Positions 17,232 through 25,050 of a stretch of DNA of 64,000 bases are shown piece by piece. The stretch's first letter is position 1, and each line of letters begins with the position of its first letter. The position numbers were made by a program, and so were the translations under genes. Below the pieces are notes generated by a model. It was not told the DNA's origin. It ran no database searches and saw nothing but the letters and a program-made list of their open reading frames with translations. The stretch is from assembly GCA_036832975.1 (NCBI GenBank), contig DAITQM010000013.1, positions 15,261-79,260 on the forward strand, read 5' to 3'. Origin of the DNA: DAITQM01 sp036832975. GTDB taxonomy: Bacteria; Pseudomonadota; Gammaproteobacteria; Xanthomonadales; Wenzhouxiangellaceae.

Positions 17232-17483
17232 ATGGAAACCATGACCTACACCGCCCTGCGCAAAATGCTGGCCGAGACGCTGGACCGGGTTAATGAGGAT
17301 CATGCACCGGTCCTGGTGACCCGCCAGAAAGGCAAGTCGGCCGTGTTGATGGGGTACGACGACTTTGAGTCCATCCAGGAAACGCTCTACTTGATACAGA
17401 GCCCGCGCAACGCAGAGCGCCTGCAGGAGGCGATCGATCAGCTCCGCCGGGGGAAAGGCAAAATAAGGAAATTGGCCGATTGA
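17232..17483 (+). CDS. yefM: YefM/Phd-family antitoxin
   Basis: 83-aa type II antitoxin that neutralises the YoeB-like toxin encoded next to it and represses its own promoter. The N-terminal Phd/YefM fold is seen in MTYTALRKMLAETLDRVNED, HAPVLVTRQKGKSAVLMGYD and DFESIQETLYLIQSPRNAER; the C-terminal tail (QLRRGKGKIRKLAD) would wrap the toxin. Start choices are ATG 17232 and ATG 17241; neither has a Shine-Dalgarno. Its TGA overlaps the TTG start of the toxin. It is transcribed away from the XRE-ImmA operon. The pairing makes the call firm. Confidence 0.9.
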   Translation: METMTYTALRKMLAETLDRVNEDHAPVLVTRQKGKSAVLMGYDDFESIQETLYLIQSPRNAERLQEAIDQLRRGKGKIRKLAD

Positions 17484-17734
17484 TCGTCAAATTCGCAGAC
17501 GCCGCCTGGGAAGACTATCTCTACTGGCAGCGGGCGGATCGCAAGGTCCTGCGACGAATCAACGAACTGATCAAAGCGATTCAACGCGAACCCTTTCGTG
17601 GAATCGGCAAGCCCGAGCCGCTGAAAGGAAACTGGAGCGGATTTTGGTCCCGCCGCATCGATCGCCAACATCGGCTGGTTTATGCGGTGGAGAAAGATGA
17701 ACTGCAAATCGCCCAGTGCCGTTATCATTATTGA
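17480..17734 (+). CDS. yoeB: YoeB/Txe-family ribosome-dependent mRNA interferase toxin
   Basis: 84 aa with the full YoeB pattern: VKFADAAWEDYLYWQ, IKAIQREPFRGIGKPEPLKG, GFWSRRIDRQHRLVYAV and the C-terminal QCRYHY, whose His and Tyr are catalytic in YoeB. Known members cleave mRNA in the ribosomal A site. Translation starts at a TTG (17480) that overlaps the antitoxin TGA, so expression depends on antitoxin translation. The length equals the E. coli protein. No sign of decay. Confidence 0.92.
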   Translation: MIVKFADAAWEDYLYWQRADRKVLRRINELIKAIQREPFRGIGKPEPLKGNWSGFWSRRIDRQHRLVYAVEKDELQIAQCRYHY

Positions 17735-17769
17735 CACCCACCACTCGCATCGGAAAATCGGTGGGTGTC
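17733..17769 (+). terminator. Hairpin at the end of yoeB
   Basis: A perfect 10-bp stem GACACCCACC / GGTGGGTGTC with a 17-base loop begins in the yoeB stop codon. There is no U-run directly after it, so termination is plausible but not certain. Confidence 0.5.
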
Positions 17770-17871
17770 AAGGCCCTTTTCCATGATGTAATCTCCAAGA
17801 AAGTCGTGGAACGTCCGCCACTTCTGCGAATAAGACGGTTCTTTACAGCGACAAAGCGATGCCCGAAGGCC

Positions 17872-18528
17872 TCAGCCGAAATGTTCGGCTTTCCTAGCGT
17901 CGAATATTTCCACCGGCGCGAGCTTCAGCAGGCTTTTGGCGTCGTTCAGCGATCCTTGCAACCACTGCTCGACGTCGTCCAACTCGATGGGGATGACTGA
18001 CCGCTTGTCCTGTGCGTCCGGAGGCAGGTCGGGTTTGGGTTTGTGCATCCGCCGCATCAGCGGATGCCCGTCGGCGTTGAGGGTGAGCATCGTGTAGCTC
18101 TCGACCACTTCGCCGGTGGCCTTGTCCACCCATGTGTTCCACAGACCTGCCAGCCCCCACGGCGCGCCGTCCATGCGCCGGAAGCGCCACCAGACGTTCT
18201 TGCCCGTCTCCCAATTCGGCTCGTCAAAGGAGACGGCGGGGATGATGCACCGCTGCCCGCGCTTCCACGGTTCTCGGAAAGTCGGCTTGGCCGCCAGTTC
18301 TTCCGCGCGTGCATTGTTGGTCGAGTACGGCAGCTTGGCCGCCTTGGCGAACAACGGGACCAGCCCCCACTGACCGACGACCAGTTCCCGCCCGCCGTCC
18401 GCCGCCCGGATAAACGGGCCCGGCGTGCGCGGGTGGACGTTCGTCGGCCACAATCGCGCCTGCCCGGTCTTGGGCTGCCAGTGACGCTTGATGGCATCTG
18501 GATCGGGGGCGGCGTAGCGATTGCACAT
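17872..18528 (-). CDS. SRAP (HMCES/YedK-like) abasic-site protein
   Basis: 218 aa. The protein begins MCNRYAAP, so Cys2 becomes the N-terminal nucleophile that crosslinks to abasic sites in single-stranded DNA. Other family blocks are NNARAEEL (active-site Asn), RCIIPAVSFDEPNWE (Glu), YTMLTLNADGHPLMRRMH (His) and KRSVIPIELDDVEQWL. It shields stalled forks from breakage. It lies at the inner edge of the island next to repeat sequences, and SRAP genes are frequent cargo of mobile DNA. It is separately transcribed, convergent with yoeB. Complete and well supported. Confidence 0.93.
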   Translation of the reverse strand: MCNRYAAPDPDAIKRHWQPKTGQARLWPTNVHPRTPGPFIRAADGGRELVVGQWGLVPLFAKAAKLPYSTNNARAEELAAKPTFREPWKRGQRCIIPAVSFDEPNWETGKNVWWRFRRMDGAPWGLAGLWNTWVDKATGEVVESYTMLTLNADGHPLMRRMHKPKPDLPPDAQDKRSVIPIELDDVEQWLQGSLNDAKSLLKLAPVEIFDARKAEHFG

Positions 18529-18603
18529 TGCGGAATTGTCCGTCTACGGCTGCTGAAATTCAGCGAGATCAGACATGGTATACGAGGTGAGTGAGAGATC
18601 AAC

Positions 18604-18640
18604 GACCAGCATTCGGGACCGGCATTCGCGACCGTCATCG
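18604..18640 (+). repeat. Island-end repeat, right copy
   Basis: GACCAGCATTCGGGAC (18604-18619) is the exact inverse of 5799-5814. It is followed by a variant GCATTCGCGACCGTCATCG (18622-18640). A third relative lies at 17075-17093, between the two divergent promoters. Confidence 0.6.
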
Positions 18641-18654
18641 AGTTCCGCGGCAGG

Positions 18655-18692
18655 GTGGGGCGGTCGCTTAGATGGGGGAGCGTCACGTTCGC
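18655..18692 (+). repeat. tRNA-Ala 5'-half remnant
   Basis: GTGGGGCGGT then GCT, AG, TGGG, GAGCGTC and CGTTCGC align with the first 38 bases at tRNA-Ala (from 5528) with 5 mismatches. After the anticodon loop the match stops. It is not a functional tRNA. Together with the copy at 5632-5699 it brackets the island. The rest of 18529-18787 shows only a promoter-like AT-rich stretch (18745-18768). Confidence 0.65.
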
Positions 18693-18803
18693 GGCAGTTT
18701 CACACCTTCATCTTTCTCCTGCCCCCGCGGGAAGGGGTGTCTCAAATTGTATATACTTTGTATATCCCCAAACCAGAAGGCGGTGAAATGACAGCAGACT
18801 CCA

Positions 18804-18964
18804 CCCAATTGTTGCATAGATTCCCGGAATTCCCTGCCTGCCGGCAGGCAGGGAAACCGGGCGCGTCACCTTAGGTGAATTCGATTTTCCTGCTAATAGC
18901 GACATAATTATATGATTTCACGGTGAATTTGATGAAATCGAGCAAAATTTATGCAACTATTGGG
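18804..18964. mobile_element. MITE-like element family 1, copy 1 (161 bp), inserted in an antitoxin gene
   Basis: Terminal inverted repeats CCCAATTGTTGCATA / CCCAATAGTTGCATA (1 mismatch) and a 4-bp target duplication TCCA (18800-18803, 18965-18968). The centre is a hairpin (18823-18861) with a perfect CCCTGCCTGCC / GGCAGGCAGGG core. The right 103 bases are 99 of 103 identical to the copy at 60559-60800. It has no coding capacity of its own. It splits the antitoxin gene after codon 5. Confidence 0.85.
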
Positions 18965-19231
18965 TCCAGATCGGCCCTGCGCTTCGAAACCTGTGTGCAA
19001 ACATGGGGCAACAGCATGGGGCTTCGTATCACTCGGGCTGTTGCCGAACTCGCTGGGCTCGAAAAAGGCACGCCGGTGACGATCGAGCGAACGCCTGAAG
19101 GCTTGCTGATCCGCAAAAGGGCACAGCCGCCGAAGGTATGGACGGAAGCGGAACTGCTGAGCGGCTTGACGCCGTATACGGCCCACGCCGATGAACTGCC
19201 GGTTCTCTTACCCGGTGAAGCGTTAGATTGA
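18932..19231 (+). CDS. MazE/AbrB-type antitoxin whose start is now supplied by an inserted MITE
   Basis: The conserved part is a MazE swapped-hairpin domain: RFETCVQTWGNSMGLRITRA, ELAGLEKGTPVTIE, PEGLLIRKR, followed by an acidic toxin-binding tail. The original start is at 18788 (AGGCGGTGAA then ATG): removing the element and one TCCA gives ATG ACA GCA GAC TCC AGA TCG GCC, i.e. MTADSRSALRF in frame. At present the frame instead opens inside the element (GTG 18923, or ATG 18932 with GGTGA before it), giving a new N-terminus MKSSKIYATIG. Whether this chimera is made is unknown. Its TGA overlaps the ATG of the toxin gene. Confidence 0.7.
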   Translation: MKSSKIYATIGSRSALRFETCVQTWGNSMGLRITRAVAELAGLEKGTPVTIERTPEGLLIRKRAQPPKVWTEAELLSGLTPYTAHADELPVLLPGEALD

Positions 19232-19621
19232 TGGGACGCTATGTTCCACAGCGTGGCGAAATCGTTTGGCTGGATTTCGAGCCGGTACGGGGCAAGGAAA
19301 TCGGCAAATACCGGCCGGCGATCGTCCTGACCAGTCGGCAGTACAACGAACGCAGCGGTCTGCTGATCGGCTGTCCGATCAGCACCAGTATTCGTGGGGC
19401 CCACACCGAGGTGCCGGTCACCAGCCTCAGCCAGTCATGCGTAGTGGTCTCCAACCTGGTACATACCCTGGACTGGCGGGAACGCAAAGCAAAAAAAAGC
19501 GGCGGATGCCGATCTGGACTTGTTGCGCGAGGTATTGTCGCGGATATTGCCGCTGTTTGGGGCGCTACCCGATCAGCCGATCGGGAAAACGACGCGAAAA
19601 CCACCGGTGCAAGCTGAATGA
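19231..19621 (+). pseudogene. MazF-type toxin gene with a frameshift in an A8 run
   Basis: The first 90 residues are a standard MazF (RYVPQRGEIVWLDFEPVRGK, RPAIVLTSRQYNERSGLLIG, CPISTSIRG, SNLVHTLDWRERKAKK). At 19491-19498 there are eight A residues. In the present frame the end becomes SGGCRSGL and so on and stops at 19617. With seven A residues it reads AADADLDLLREVLSRILPLF and stops at 19621, the expected C-terminal helix. So one base was gained, or the run slips. It follows the disrupted antitoxin with a 1-bp overlap. Confidence 0.75.
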
Positions 19622-19688
19622 TGCGAGTGCCGGTGACGTTATCGCGGCTCTCGCGGCACGGGACGAGGCGCGTCCGATTGTCTCGGGG

Positions 19689-19946
19689 TCATGTGTCATC
19701 CGAAATCAGGCGATGGCTGTCGGCGGCGGTCAGGTCGAGGCCGTAGAGCGCTTTGATCTGTTCGATGCGCTGCAAGGTTTCCGTCGAAAACGGCACCTTG
19801 CCTTCGAAGGCGTGGAGCACGATGCCTTCCATCAGGTCGCCGAGCGTCAGGTCGAGGTATTCCGCCAGCGCCTTCAGCACTTTCAGGGTGCGTTTCTCGA
19901 AGCGGATGCCGGTCTGCACCCGTTCGACTTTTTTCGCTGCGTTCAT
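19689..19946 (-). CDS. Small ribbon-helix-helix-like protein, function unknown
   Basis: 85 aa. VQTGIRFEKRTLKVLKALAE, then YLDLTLGDLMEGIVLHAF, looks like a strand-helix-helix DNA-binding unit of the Arc/MetJ type, followed by PFSTETLQRIEQIKALYGLD. Its ATG (19946) overlaps the stop of the truncated SRPBCC gene (ATGA), so the two were one operon. No partner is left intact, and I do not recognise a defined family. The downstream gap to 19622 holds nothing else I can support. Confidence 0.6.
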   Translation of the reverse strand: MNAAKKVERVQTGIRFEKRTLKVLKALAEYLDLTLGDLMEGIVLHAFEGKVPFSTETLQRIEQIKALYGLDLTAADSHRLISDDT

Positions 19947-20245
19947 CGCTCGGCCACCATCCGGTCGAGCGCCTGTTGCAGCGGCGCCTGCCAGCATTCG
20001 AGAAAGGCTTCACCGTAGCGGCCGATGTCCCGCAGGCCGTCCGGCGACAGAGCGGTCGTCGTGTAGCGGACATCGATGCGCGTCGTGGTGGCGCTTTCGG
20101 CCGTGCAGCGTATCTCGATCCGGCGTTGCTGGTAGTCGTATTCGGTGACCAGAAATTCGGTTTCGTGCGCTGCCGGCGAGTGCGCCAGCGTGGTCCACAC
20201 CGCGGTGCGCCCGTCGTGGGCCGAGCCGGGAACCAAAAAGATGGC
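19943..20245 (-). pseudogene. C-terminal remnant of an SRPBCC-type protein
   Basis: About 100 residues read sensibly (FLVPGSAHDGRTAVWTTLAH, HETEFLVTEYDYQQRRIEI, TRIDVRYTTTALSPDGL, FLECWQAPLQQALDRMVAER), which resembles the C-terminal half of SRPBCC/START-like proteins. Upstream the frame runs into the end of the neighbouring gene and loses all similarity to protein. No start codon with a ribosome-binding site is visible. I take it as a 5'-deleted gene; the family call is moderate. Confidence 0.5.
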
Positions 20246-20253
20246 GAAGATGT

Positions 20254-21144
20254 TTATTGCCGCGGTGAGGCGGGGAAGCGCCGCGCGTGGGCCGGGATAT
20301 CGACGGCAGGTAGCTTGAAGACGAGCACTTGATGACGGCGCCGGTCTATAGCATAAATAGTGCGCTCGCTGACGAAATCCCAGACAAAGGCCTGGCCTTC
20401 GGCGCTGATGGCAATGGTGGCGATGTGCACCAGCACGCTGCTCTGCCATGGCAGGCCAAGGACGTAGAGTTCGGGGCGATCGTGTCCCATCACGTACAAC
20501 AGTCCGTCATCGCCCAGTGCGCCGCCGGAAGCCGAGTAGGGCGCCAGGCGTTGCAACACGGTCTCAGGAAACGTCCACCCACCTTGCCGGCGCCAGTGGG
20601 CGTCATAGTGAATCAAGGTCGTGTGGCGGTGATCCCGGCTTTCCGGCGGGCGATGATCGTAGTGGGCGAAACAGGCCAGATAACCGTCGCTCCACGGCAC
20701 CACCCAGGTCAGCGATCCAGGTAAATCGATACCCAGGCTGTGGCTGCCGGCAGGTTGCAGTGTTTGCGTCTCGAACCACTCGACACTGCTCGCCATGGGC
20801 ACAGATGGATAATTGGAGTGCGCACAGATCAGCCGCTCGCCGGCCACCTGGCAACTATTGATGTGCTGCAACGGGCCGTGATCGTCGCCTTCCCAAACGA
20901 TGAGCTTGTCGCCGTTATCCCTGCGATACTTGCCGATGGTGTGATTATCAATGGCGTAGAAGTATTGGGCATCGACAGCGACACCCTGATCGGCTTCTTC
21001 AGCCGAATAACTGCGCAGCAAAGTCGCTTGCAGATCGGCTTGACCAGGTGCCGCAACAGCCAAAGACGGCTCATCCACCGTTACTGCCGCGCAGACAGTC
21101 AATGAGCAGCCGAGTACGGTGGCGATGGAGCGCAGGTTACGCAT
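20254..21144 (-). CDS. Secreted protein of unknown function, partner of the TonB receptor
   Basis: 296 aa with a signal peptide (LRSIATVLGCSLTVCAAVTV) and then repeated short strand-rich units with aromatic turns (YFYAIDNHTIGKYRRDNGDK, WVVPWSDGYLACFAHYD, DDGLLYVMGHDRPELYVLGL, FVWDFVSERTIYAIDRRR). This reads like a beta-propeller, but I see no catalytic motif. The ATG overlaps the stop of the TonB-dependent receptor gene by one base, so it is co-translated and probably handles the same ligand in the periplasm or outer membrane. The function is not recognisable from sequence. Confidence 0.65.
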   Translation of the reverse strand: MRNLRSIATVLGCSLTVCAAVTVDEPSLAVAAPGQADLQATLLRSYSAEEADQGVAVDAQYFYAIDNHTIGKYRRDNGDKLIVWEGDDHGPLQHINSCQVAGERLICAHSNYPSVPMASSVEWFETQTLQPAGSHSLGIDLPGSLTWVVPWSDGYLACFAHYDHRPPESRDHRHTTLIHYDAHWRRQGGWTFPETVLQRLAPYSASGGALGDDGLLYVMGHDRPELYVLGLPWQSSVLVHIATIAISAEGQAFVWDFVSERTIYAIDRRRHQVLVFKLPAVDIPAHARRFPASPRQ

Positions 21145-23915
21145 CAGAAACGTGCCGCCAGACCGGAGAAAAACGTTCGCCCGGTGAATTCAAACTCGGT
21201 ATTCTGGTGTTTGAGGCCGCCTTGAAACTCGGTGGTTGGCTCGTTGTTCAGATTGATGCCTTCTACGAACAATTTCAAGCTGTCGGTCAGATTGTATTGT
21301 ACGCGGGCATCGATTCGGCCGAATGCGCCTTGGTCAAGATCCAGTTCGCGGGTCGGACCGAAATCGGTGAGGAAATTGTCGTTACGGGTGTAGGTGACGG
21401 CCAGATCCCAACGGTTTTTTTGATAGTACAGCGTCAGGCTGATGCTGCTGTCGGCTTGCTCCAGTAACGGCAGAGTTTCAACTTCACCATTTCTTTCGAT
21501 GTCGATTTCCGAATCCAGAAGCGTCACCGATCCGGCAAAACCAAATCCGTCGAAGGGATCTGGCAGAAATTCGAATTTATCGATGAAGTTGACTTCGATG
21601 CCCTTGACCTCAGCGGACCGGGCATTGGTCGTAGTGGCGATCTCGAATCGATCGAAGACCTGGCCCTGAAATTCAAAGTTTTCGAATCTTTGCTCTGGGG
21701 CAGGGATAATTTCCTTGGCGATATCCTTGTAGAACAGCGCCACCGAGAATAGCGATCCCTCGTCGAAGTACCATTCCAGCGACAGATCCAGGTTGTCCGA
21801 TTCGCGCGCTTCGAGATCAGGATTGCCGATACTCAACGTGCCGACCGTCCCGACGGTAGGGTCATCCTCGATCAAGAGCGACGAGCGCGGCGCCAGTTGG
21901 TCGAACTCCGGACGGCCGACGGCACGTGCCCAGCCGGCGCGAATCAGAAAATCGTCAGTGACGCTGAAGGTGGTCAACAGTGTGGGCAGAATATTGGTGT
22001 ATTTACCGCCAGCGACGATTGGATCGGCGCGTAGAATGTCAGCTTGTTCCACTATGGTGAAAGCACTGGAGCTGACATTGGTGGTTTCGATTCGTAACCC
22101 AGCGATCACCGACCAGCGGTCGATTGCCAGCTTGCCCATGGTATATGCGCCGAATACCCGCTCACGCAAGGTAAAGTCGTTCTGAAATTCGTTCAAAAAA
22201 GTGTCTTCTTCGTTGAACTCGAAAAATTCCGGATTGTTCCGGTTGGCTTCGAAGAAGGCGTCGAGTGCAGTCATGTTGATCCACAAGTTAGGCTGGCTGT
22301 GAATCGGCACCGGATTGGTGAATCCACCGAAATTGAAATTTGGGTCGAAAGCCAGCGTCCAGGGTTGTGCGCCGAGGTCAAAACGTTGTTGTGAAAAGCT
22401 GGTATCGCGCTCGGCGCGTGTCCATTTACCGCCGAATTTGATATAACTTTCGTCAGCAAAATCGAGTGCCAGGTCGCGGCGTAAGTTCAATTCACCGATC
22501 CAGGTATTTTCCTGACTGACCTTTTCCAAAAAACGAACGCGCCGGAAAGTTTGAAGATTGGGATCCTGGCGATCCGGCCCAGCCGAACTGATGATGACCA
22601 GACCGTCATCGGTGATGCTGAAGGCGTCGGGCCCGAAGGTCGAAGCGGCGGAGCGAAATTCCCAATTGGTATTGGGCTCGTCGATGTCGTTGTCGTTGCG
22701 TTGTAGCAGGTAATCGGCAGTCCAATCGCCAATAAAGTTTTCGCCGCCGACAACTACCGACAACAATTCCTTGTCTGTCGGTTCGGCGCGCTGGTTGACC
22801 TGTACGCGATTGCCTTCGATCACGCCGTTGCGGTCGTCGGTGAGACTGGTTAAATTGTTGCTCAGTCCTTGTTCGAAGCGGTTGCGCAACTGCAATTCAT
22901 CCCAGTCCGCGTAGAATGAGCGTAAGTAATAGCGCGATGAATCGGTGGGTCGAAACTCGAGCGTACCGTTCAGGTTGAGCCGTTCGCGGCTGACCACGGT
23001 AACATTGTTTTTGACGTTTTCAGGAATGTAGATGGTTCGCTCGTCACCTTCAATGGTGTCGTCCGGATCGAACGTAACCGGTCGCCAGTCGTCCTGGAAA
23101 GAGCCGAGCAACGGGGTCTTTCTATTGGAAAACGAGACTCCGGCAAGCCAACCGAAACGACGGTCTTCGGTTTTGCCAGCGGCGGTCAGATCGGCAGTCC
23201 ACGGGGTCTGTTTGGTATCTACCGGATCGATATTGTCGATGGTTTCGATGCCGGCGCGGCCGTTGACCAGCAGTACGAAGTCTTCGGGGTAATCAAAAGG
23301 CTGCTTGGTGGTGATGTCCAGGGTGCCGCCGATACCCTGACCGTCCATATCGGGAGTGCGAGTTTTGGATACCTCGACGCTGCTCAGCAACTCCCCGCCG
23401 ATAACATCCAGCGGCGTCAGCCGTCCGCCGTCATCGGTCTCGCCGGAGCCGATGGCCACACCGTTGATGGTGACATTGTTGAGCCTAGGTGAGATGCCGC
23501 GAATCTGCACAAATCGACCTTCGCCTTTTTCCAACAACATCGACACGCCGGGGATGCGGTTCAGCGTCTCGCCGATGTTTTTATCCGGATAACGTCCGAT
23601 TTCATCGACATCGAACCGATCGACGATGTTGTCGGCAGCGCGTTTACCATTGACCGAATTTGCATAATTCAACGCCGTGCCGCGTACCGTGATGCGCTCC
23701 AGTTCGGTCTTGGAAACAGCTTCGTCATCGCTTTTTTCTGCTGTGCTTTGCCTGTCCCGCTCTGTGGTTGAAGCGCGGTCACGAGATTGTGTTTCCGGTT
23801 CTTGGCCGGGCGGCGTTTCGGTTTGCATTTCAGTCTCGGCATGGGCTGCCGGGATGCAGCATGAGAGACATAGGAATATCGTCACGGTCTGAGACCATGG
23901 AGAAGATAAGCGCAT
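21144..23915 (-). CDS. TonB-dependent outer-membrane receptor
   Basis: 923 aa. The signal peptide ends at AHAETE, followed by a charged linker. The plug domain is at about 70-230 (ERITVRGTALNYANSVNGKR, GRYPDKNIGETLNRIPGVSM, RFVQIRGISPRLNNVTINGV, LLSSVEVSKTRTPDMDGQGIGG). A long beta-barrel ends in GRTFFSGLAARF with the terminal Phe expected for Bam recognition. The plug motifs are those of the large receptor subgroup often used for plant polymers or peptides; the ligand is unknown. It heads a two-gene unit with the secreted protein downstream. The 219 bp upstream (23916-24134) show no regulator gene and no site I can name. Confidence 0.92.
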   Translation of the reverse strand: MRLSSPWSQTVTIFLCLSCCIPAAHAETEMQTETPPGQEPETQSRDRASTTERDRQSTAEKSDDEAVSKTELERITVRGTALNYANSVNGKRAADNIVDRFDVDEIGRYPDKNIGETLNRIPGVSMLLEKGEGRFVQIRGISPRLNNVTINGVAIGSGETDDGGRLTPLDVIGGELLSSVEVSKTRTPDMDGQGIGGTLDITTKQPFDYPEDFVLLVNGRAGIETIDNIDPVDTKQTPWTADLTAAGKTEDRRFGWLAGVSFSNRKTPLLGSFQDDWRPVTFDPDDTIEGDERTIYIPENVKNNVTVVSRERLNLNGTLEFRPTDSSRYYLRSFYADWDELQLRNRFEQGLSNNLTSLTDDRNGVIEGNRVQVNQRAEPTDKELLSVVVGGENFIGDWTADYLLQRNDNDIDEPNTNWEFRSAASTFGPDAFSITDDGLVIISSAGPDRQDPNLQTFRRVRFLEKVSQENTWIGELNLRRDLALDFADESYIKFGGKWTRAERDTSFSQQRFDLGAQPWTLAFDPNFNFGGFTNPVPIHSQPNLWINMTALDAFFEANRNNPEFFEFNEEDTFLNEFQNDFTLRERVFGAYTMGKLAIDRWSVIAGLRIETTNVSSSAFTIVEQADILRADPIVAGGKYTNILPTLLTTFSVTDDFLIRAGWARAVGRPEFDQLAPRSSLLIEDDPTVGTVGTLSIGNPDLEARESDNLDLSLEWYFDEGSLFSVALFYKDIAKEIIPAPEQRFENFEFQGQVFDRFEIATTTNARSAEVKGIEVNFIDKFEFLPDPFDGFGFAGSVTLLDSEIDIERNGEVETLPLLEQADSSISLTLYYQKNRWDLAVTYTRNDNFLTDFGPTRELDLDQGAFGRIDARVQYNLTDSLKLFVEGINLNNEPTTEFQGGLKHQNTEFEFTGRTFFSGLAARF

Positions 23916-24134
23916 GGTGTGCCCCTGATGGTTTGGCTTATGGCCGCGTCATTGAAGCAAGTGAATGTGACCGGCAAATGTCAGAATAATGAACATTCTA
24001 TGAAGCTATGCCGGCGGAAAATGTGTTGGTTATCTACGACGCCGAGCGGTGTGACGCTGACTTCCTTCGCTGTCGGTGATAAGGCATAGTATGGATAAAA
24101 ATATATCTTGCTGATGCAGCCGTGTCGCCGCGGG

Positions 24135-24554
24135 TCATGTCCGTCGATTGTGCTGGTGCAGCGATTCGGTCAGCGGGCAACGCACTTTGCCCCGGTTTGT
24201 CGCGCAGCGTTTGAGCAGAGCGGCTAGCGCCGATTCCATGCGTTTGAGGTCAGCGATCCGCAGCTTGACGGCGGCGAGTTTCCGTTCGCCGATCGCGCGC
24301 GCGGCGGCGCAGTGCGTGCCGTCATCGAGCACCAGCAGTTGCGCGATCTCGTCCAATGTGAAGCCGAGGCGCTGCGCCGATTTAATAAAACTCAGGCGCG
24401 CGAGATCGGTCGTGCGGTAGCGGCGGATGCTGCCATAGGGCCTGTCCGGCTCGGGCAGCAGTCCTTTGCGCTGGTAAAAACGGATGGTTTCGACGTTGAC
24501 CGCGGCGGCGCTGGCCAGTTGGCCGATCGTGAAATCCTCAGGCGATTTGGTCAA
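24135..24554 (-). CDS. merR: Mercury-responsive regulator MerR
   Basis: 139 aa. The N-terminal winged helix (TIGQLASAAAVNVETIRFYQ, then YGSIRRYRTTDLARLSFIKS) binds the mer operator; the C-terminus has the three Hg(II)-binding cysteines in their normal spacing (DGTHC, RCATNRGKVRC with C-x8-C). On known biology the apo-dimer represses and Hg-MerR twists the 19-bp promoter spacer to activate it. It is divergent from merC-merA, with the operator between them. Complete. Confidence 0.95.
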   Translation of the reverse strand: MTKSPEDFTIGQLASAAAVNVETIRFYQRKGLLPEPDRPYGSIRRYRTTDLARLSFIKSAQRLGFTLDEIAQLLVLDDGTHCAAARAIGERKLAAVKLRIADLKRMESALAALLKRCATNRGKVRCPLTESLHQHNRRT

Positions 24555-24557
24555 TGC

Positions 24558-24588
24558 TTGACTCCGTACTCAGGTACGGGTTTAAGTT
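24558..24588 (+). promoter_or_regulatory. mer operator-promoter (19-bp spacer)
   Basis: TTGACT (24558-24563), 19 bp, TAAGTT (24583-24588). The spacer begins with the dyad CCGTAC-TCAG-GTACGG (24564-24579). The over-long spacer with the dyad inside is the hallmark of MerR-activated promoters. Confidence 0.9.
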
Positions 24589-24617
24589 TAACAGTCTCAA
24601 TAGGATGAAGGCCAACG

Positions 24618-24998
24618 ATGACGATCAATTTTTTATCGTGGTTCACGCGGCTCGGTGACAAAACCGGTTCGCTCGGTGCGCTGGTGTCCGCCGCGGGCTG
24701 CGCCATGTGTTTCCCCGCTATCGCCGGTCTCGCCGCCGCCGTCGGCTTGGGATTTCTCAGTCGTTGGGAGGGGTTGTTTGTCAACACGCTGCTGCCGGCG
24801 TTCGCCTGGCTGGTGCTGGCCGCCCATGTCCTGGGTTGGTTCGCGCACCGGCAGTGGCACCGCAGCCTGCTGGGCATGATCGGGCCGGTGCTATTGCTGC
24901 TTTCGCTGTATCCCTGGTTCAAGTACGGATGGAGCAGCAATGTCACTTATGCGGCGCTCGGTATGATGTTTGTGGTGTCGATTTGGGATTTGGCCTAG
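24618..24998 (+). CDS. merC: Mercuric ion importer MerC
   Basis: 126 aa, four predicted membrane segments (LGALVSAAGCAMCFPAIAGL, LPAFAWLVLAAHVLGW, LLGMIGPVLLLLSLYPWF, YAALGMMFVVSIWDL). The paired cysteines in GCAMCFPA in the first segment bind Hg(II). MerC passes mercury inward to the reductase. No merT or merP is present, so MerC is the only importer of this operon. It is transcribed from the MerR-controlled promoter; merA follows after 52 bp. Confidence 0.9.
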   Translation: MTINFLSWFTRLGDKTGSLGALVSAAGCAMCFPAIAGLAAAVGLGFLSRWEGLFVNTLLPAFAWLVLAAHVLGWFAHRQWHRSLLGMIGPVLLLLSLYPWFKYGWSSNVTYAALGMMFVVSIWDLA

Positions 24999-25050
24999 CC
25001 GGCTAACCGGCGTTGTGCCGAATCACGTCATAAGGCAAAGGAACAAGACC

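Noticed and set aside
5606..18700. An integrase or excisionase gene for the island
   Set aside because: No protein in the interval shows tyrosine- or serine-recombinase motifs.
18655..18730. A second tRNA-Ala gene
   Set aside because: Only the 5' half aligns; the anticodon stem, T arm and 3' acceptor are missing.
19228..19617. The MazF-like frame at 19231 as an intact toxin
   Set aside because: The last 35 residues are out of frame relative to the family; the expected helix appears after removing one A.
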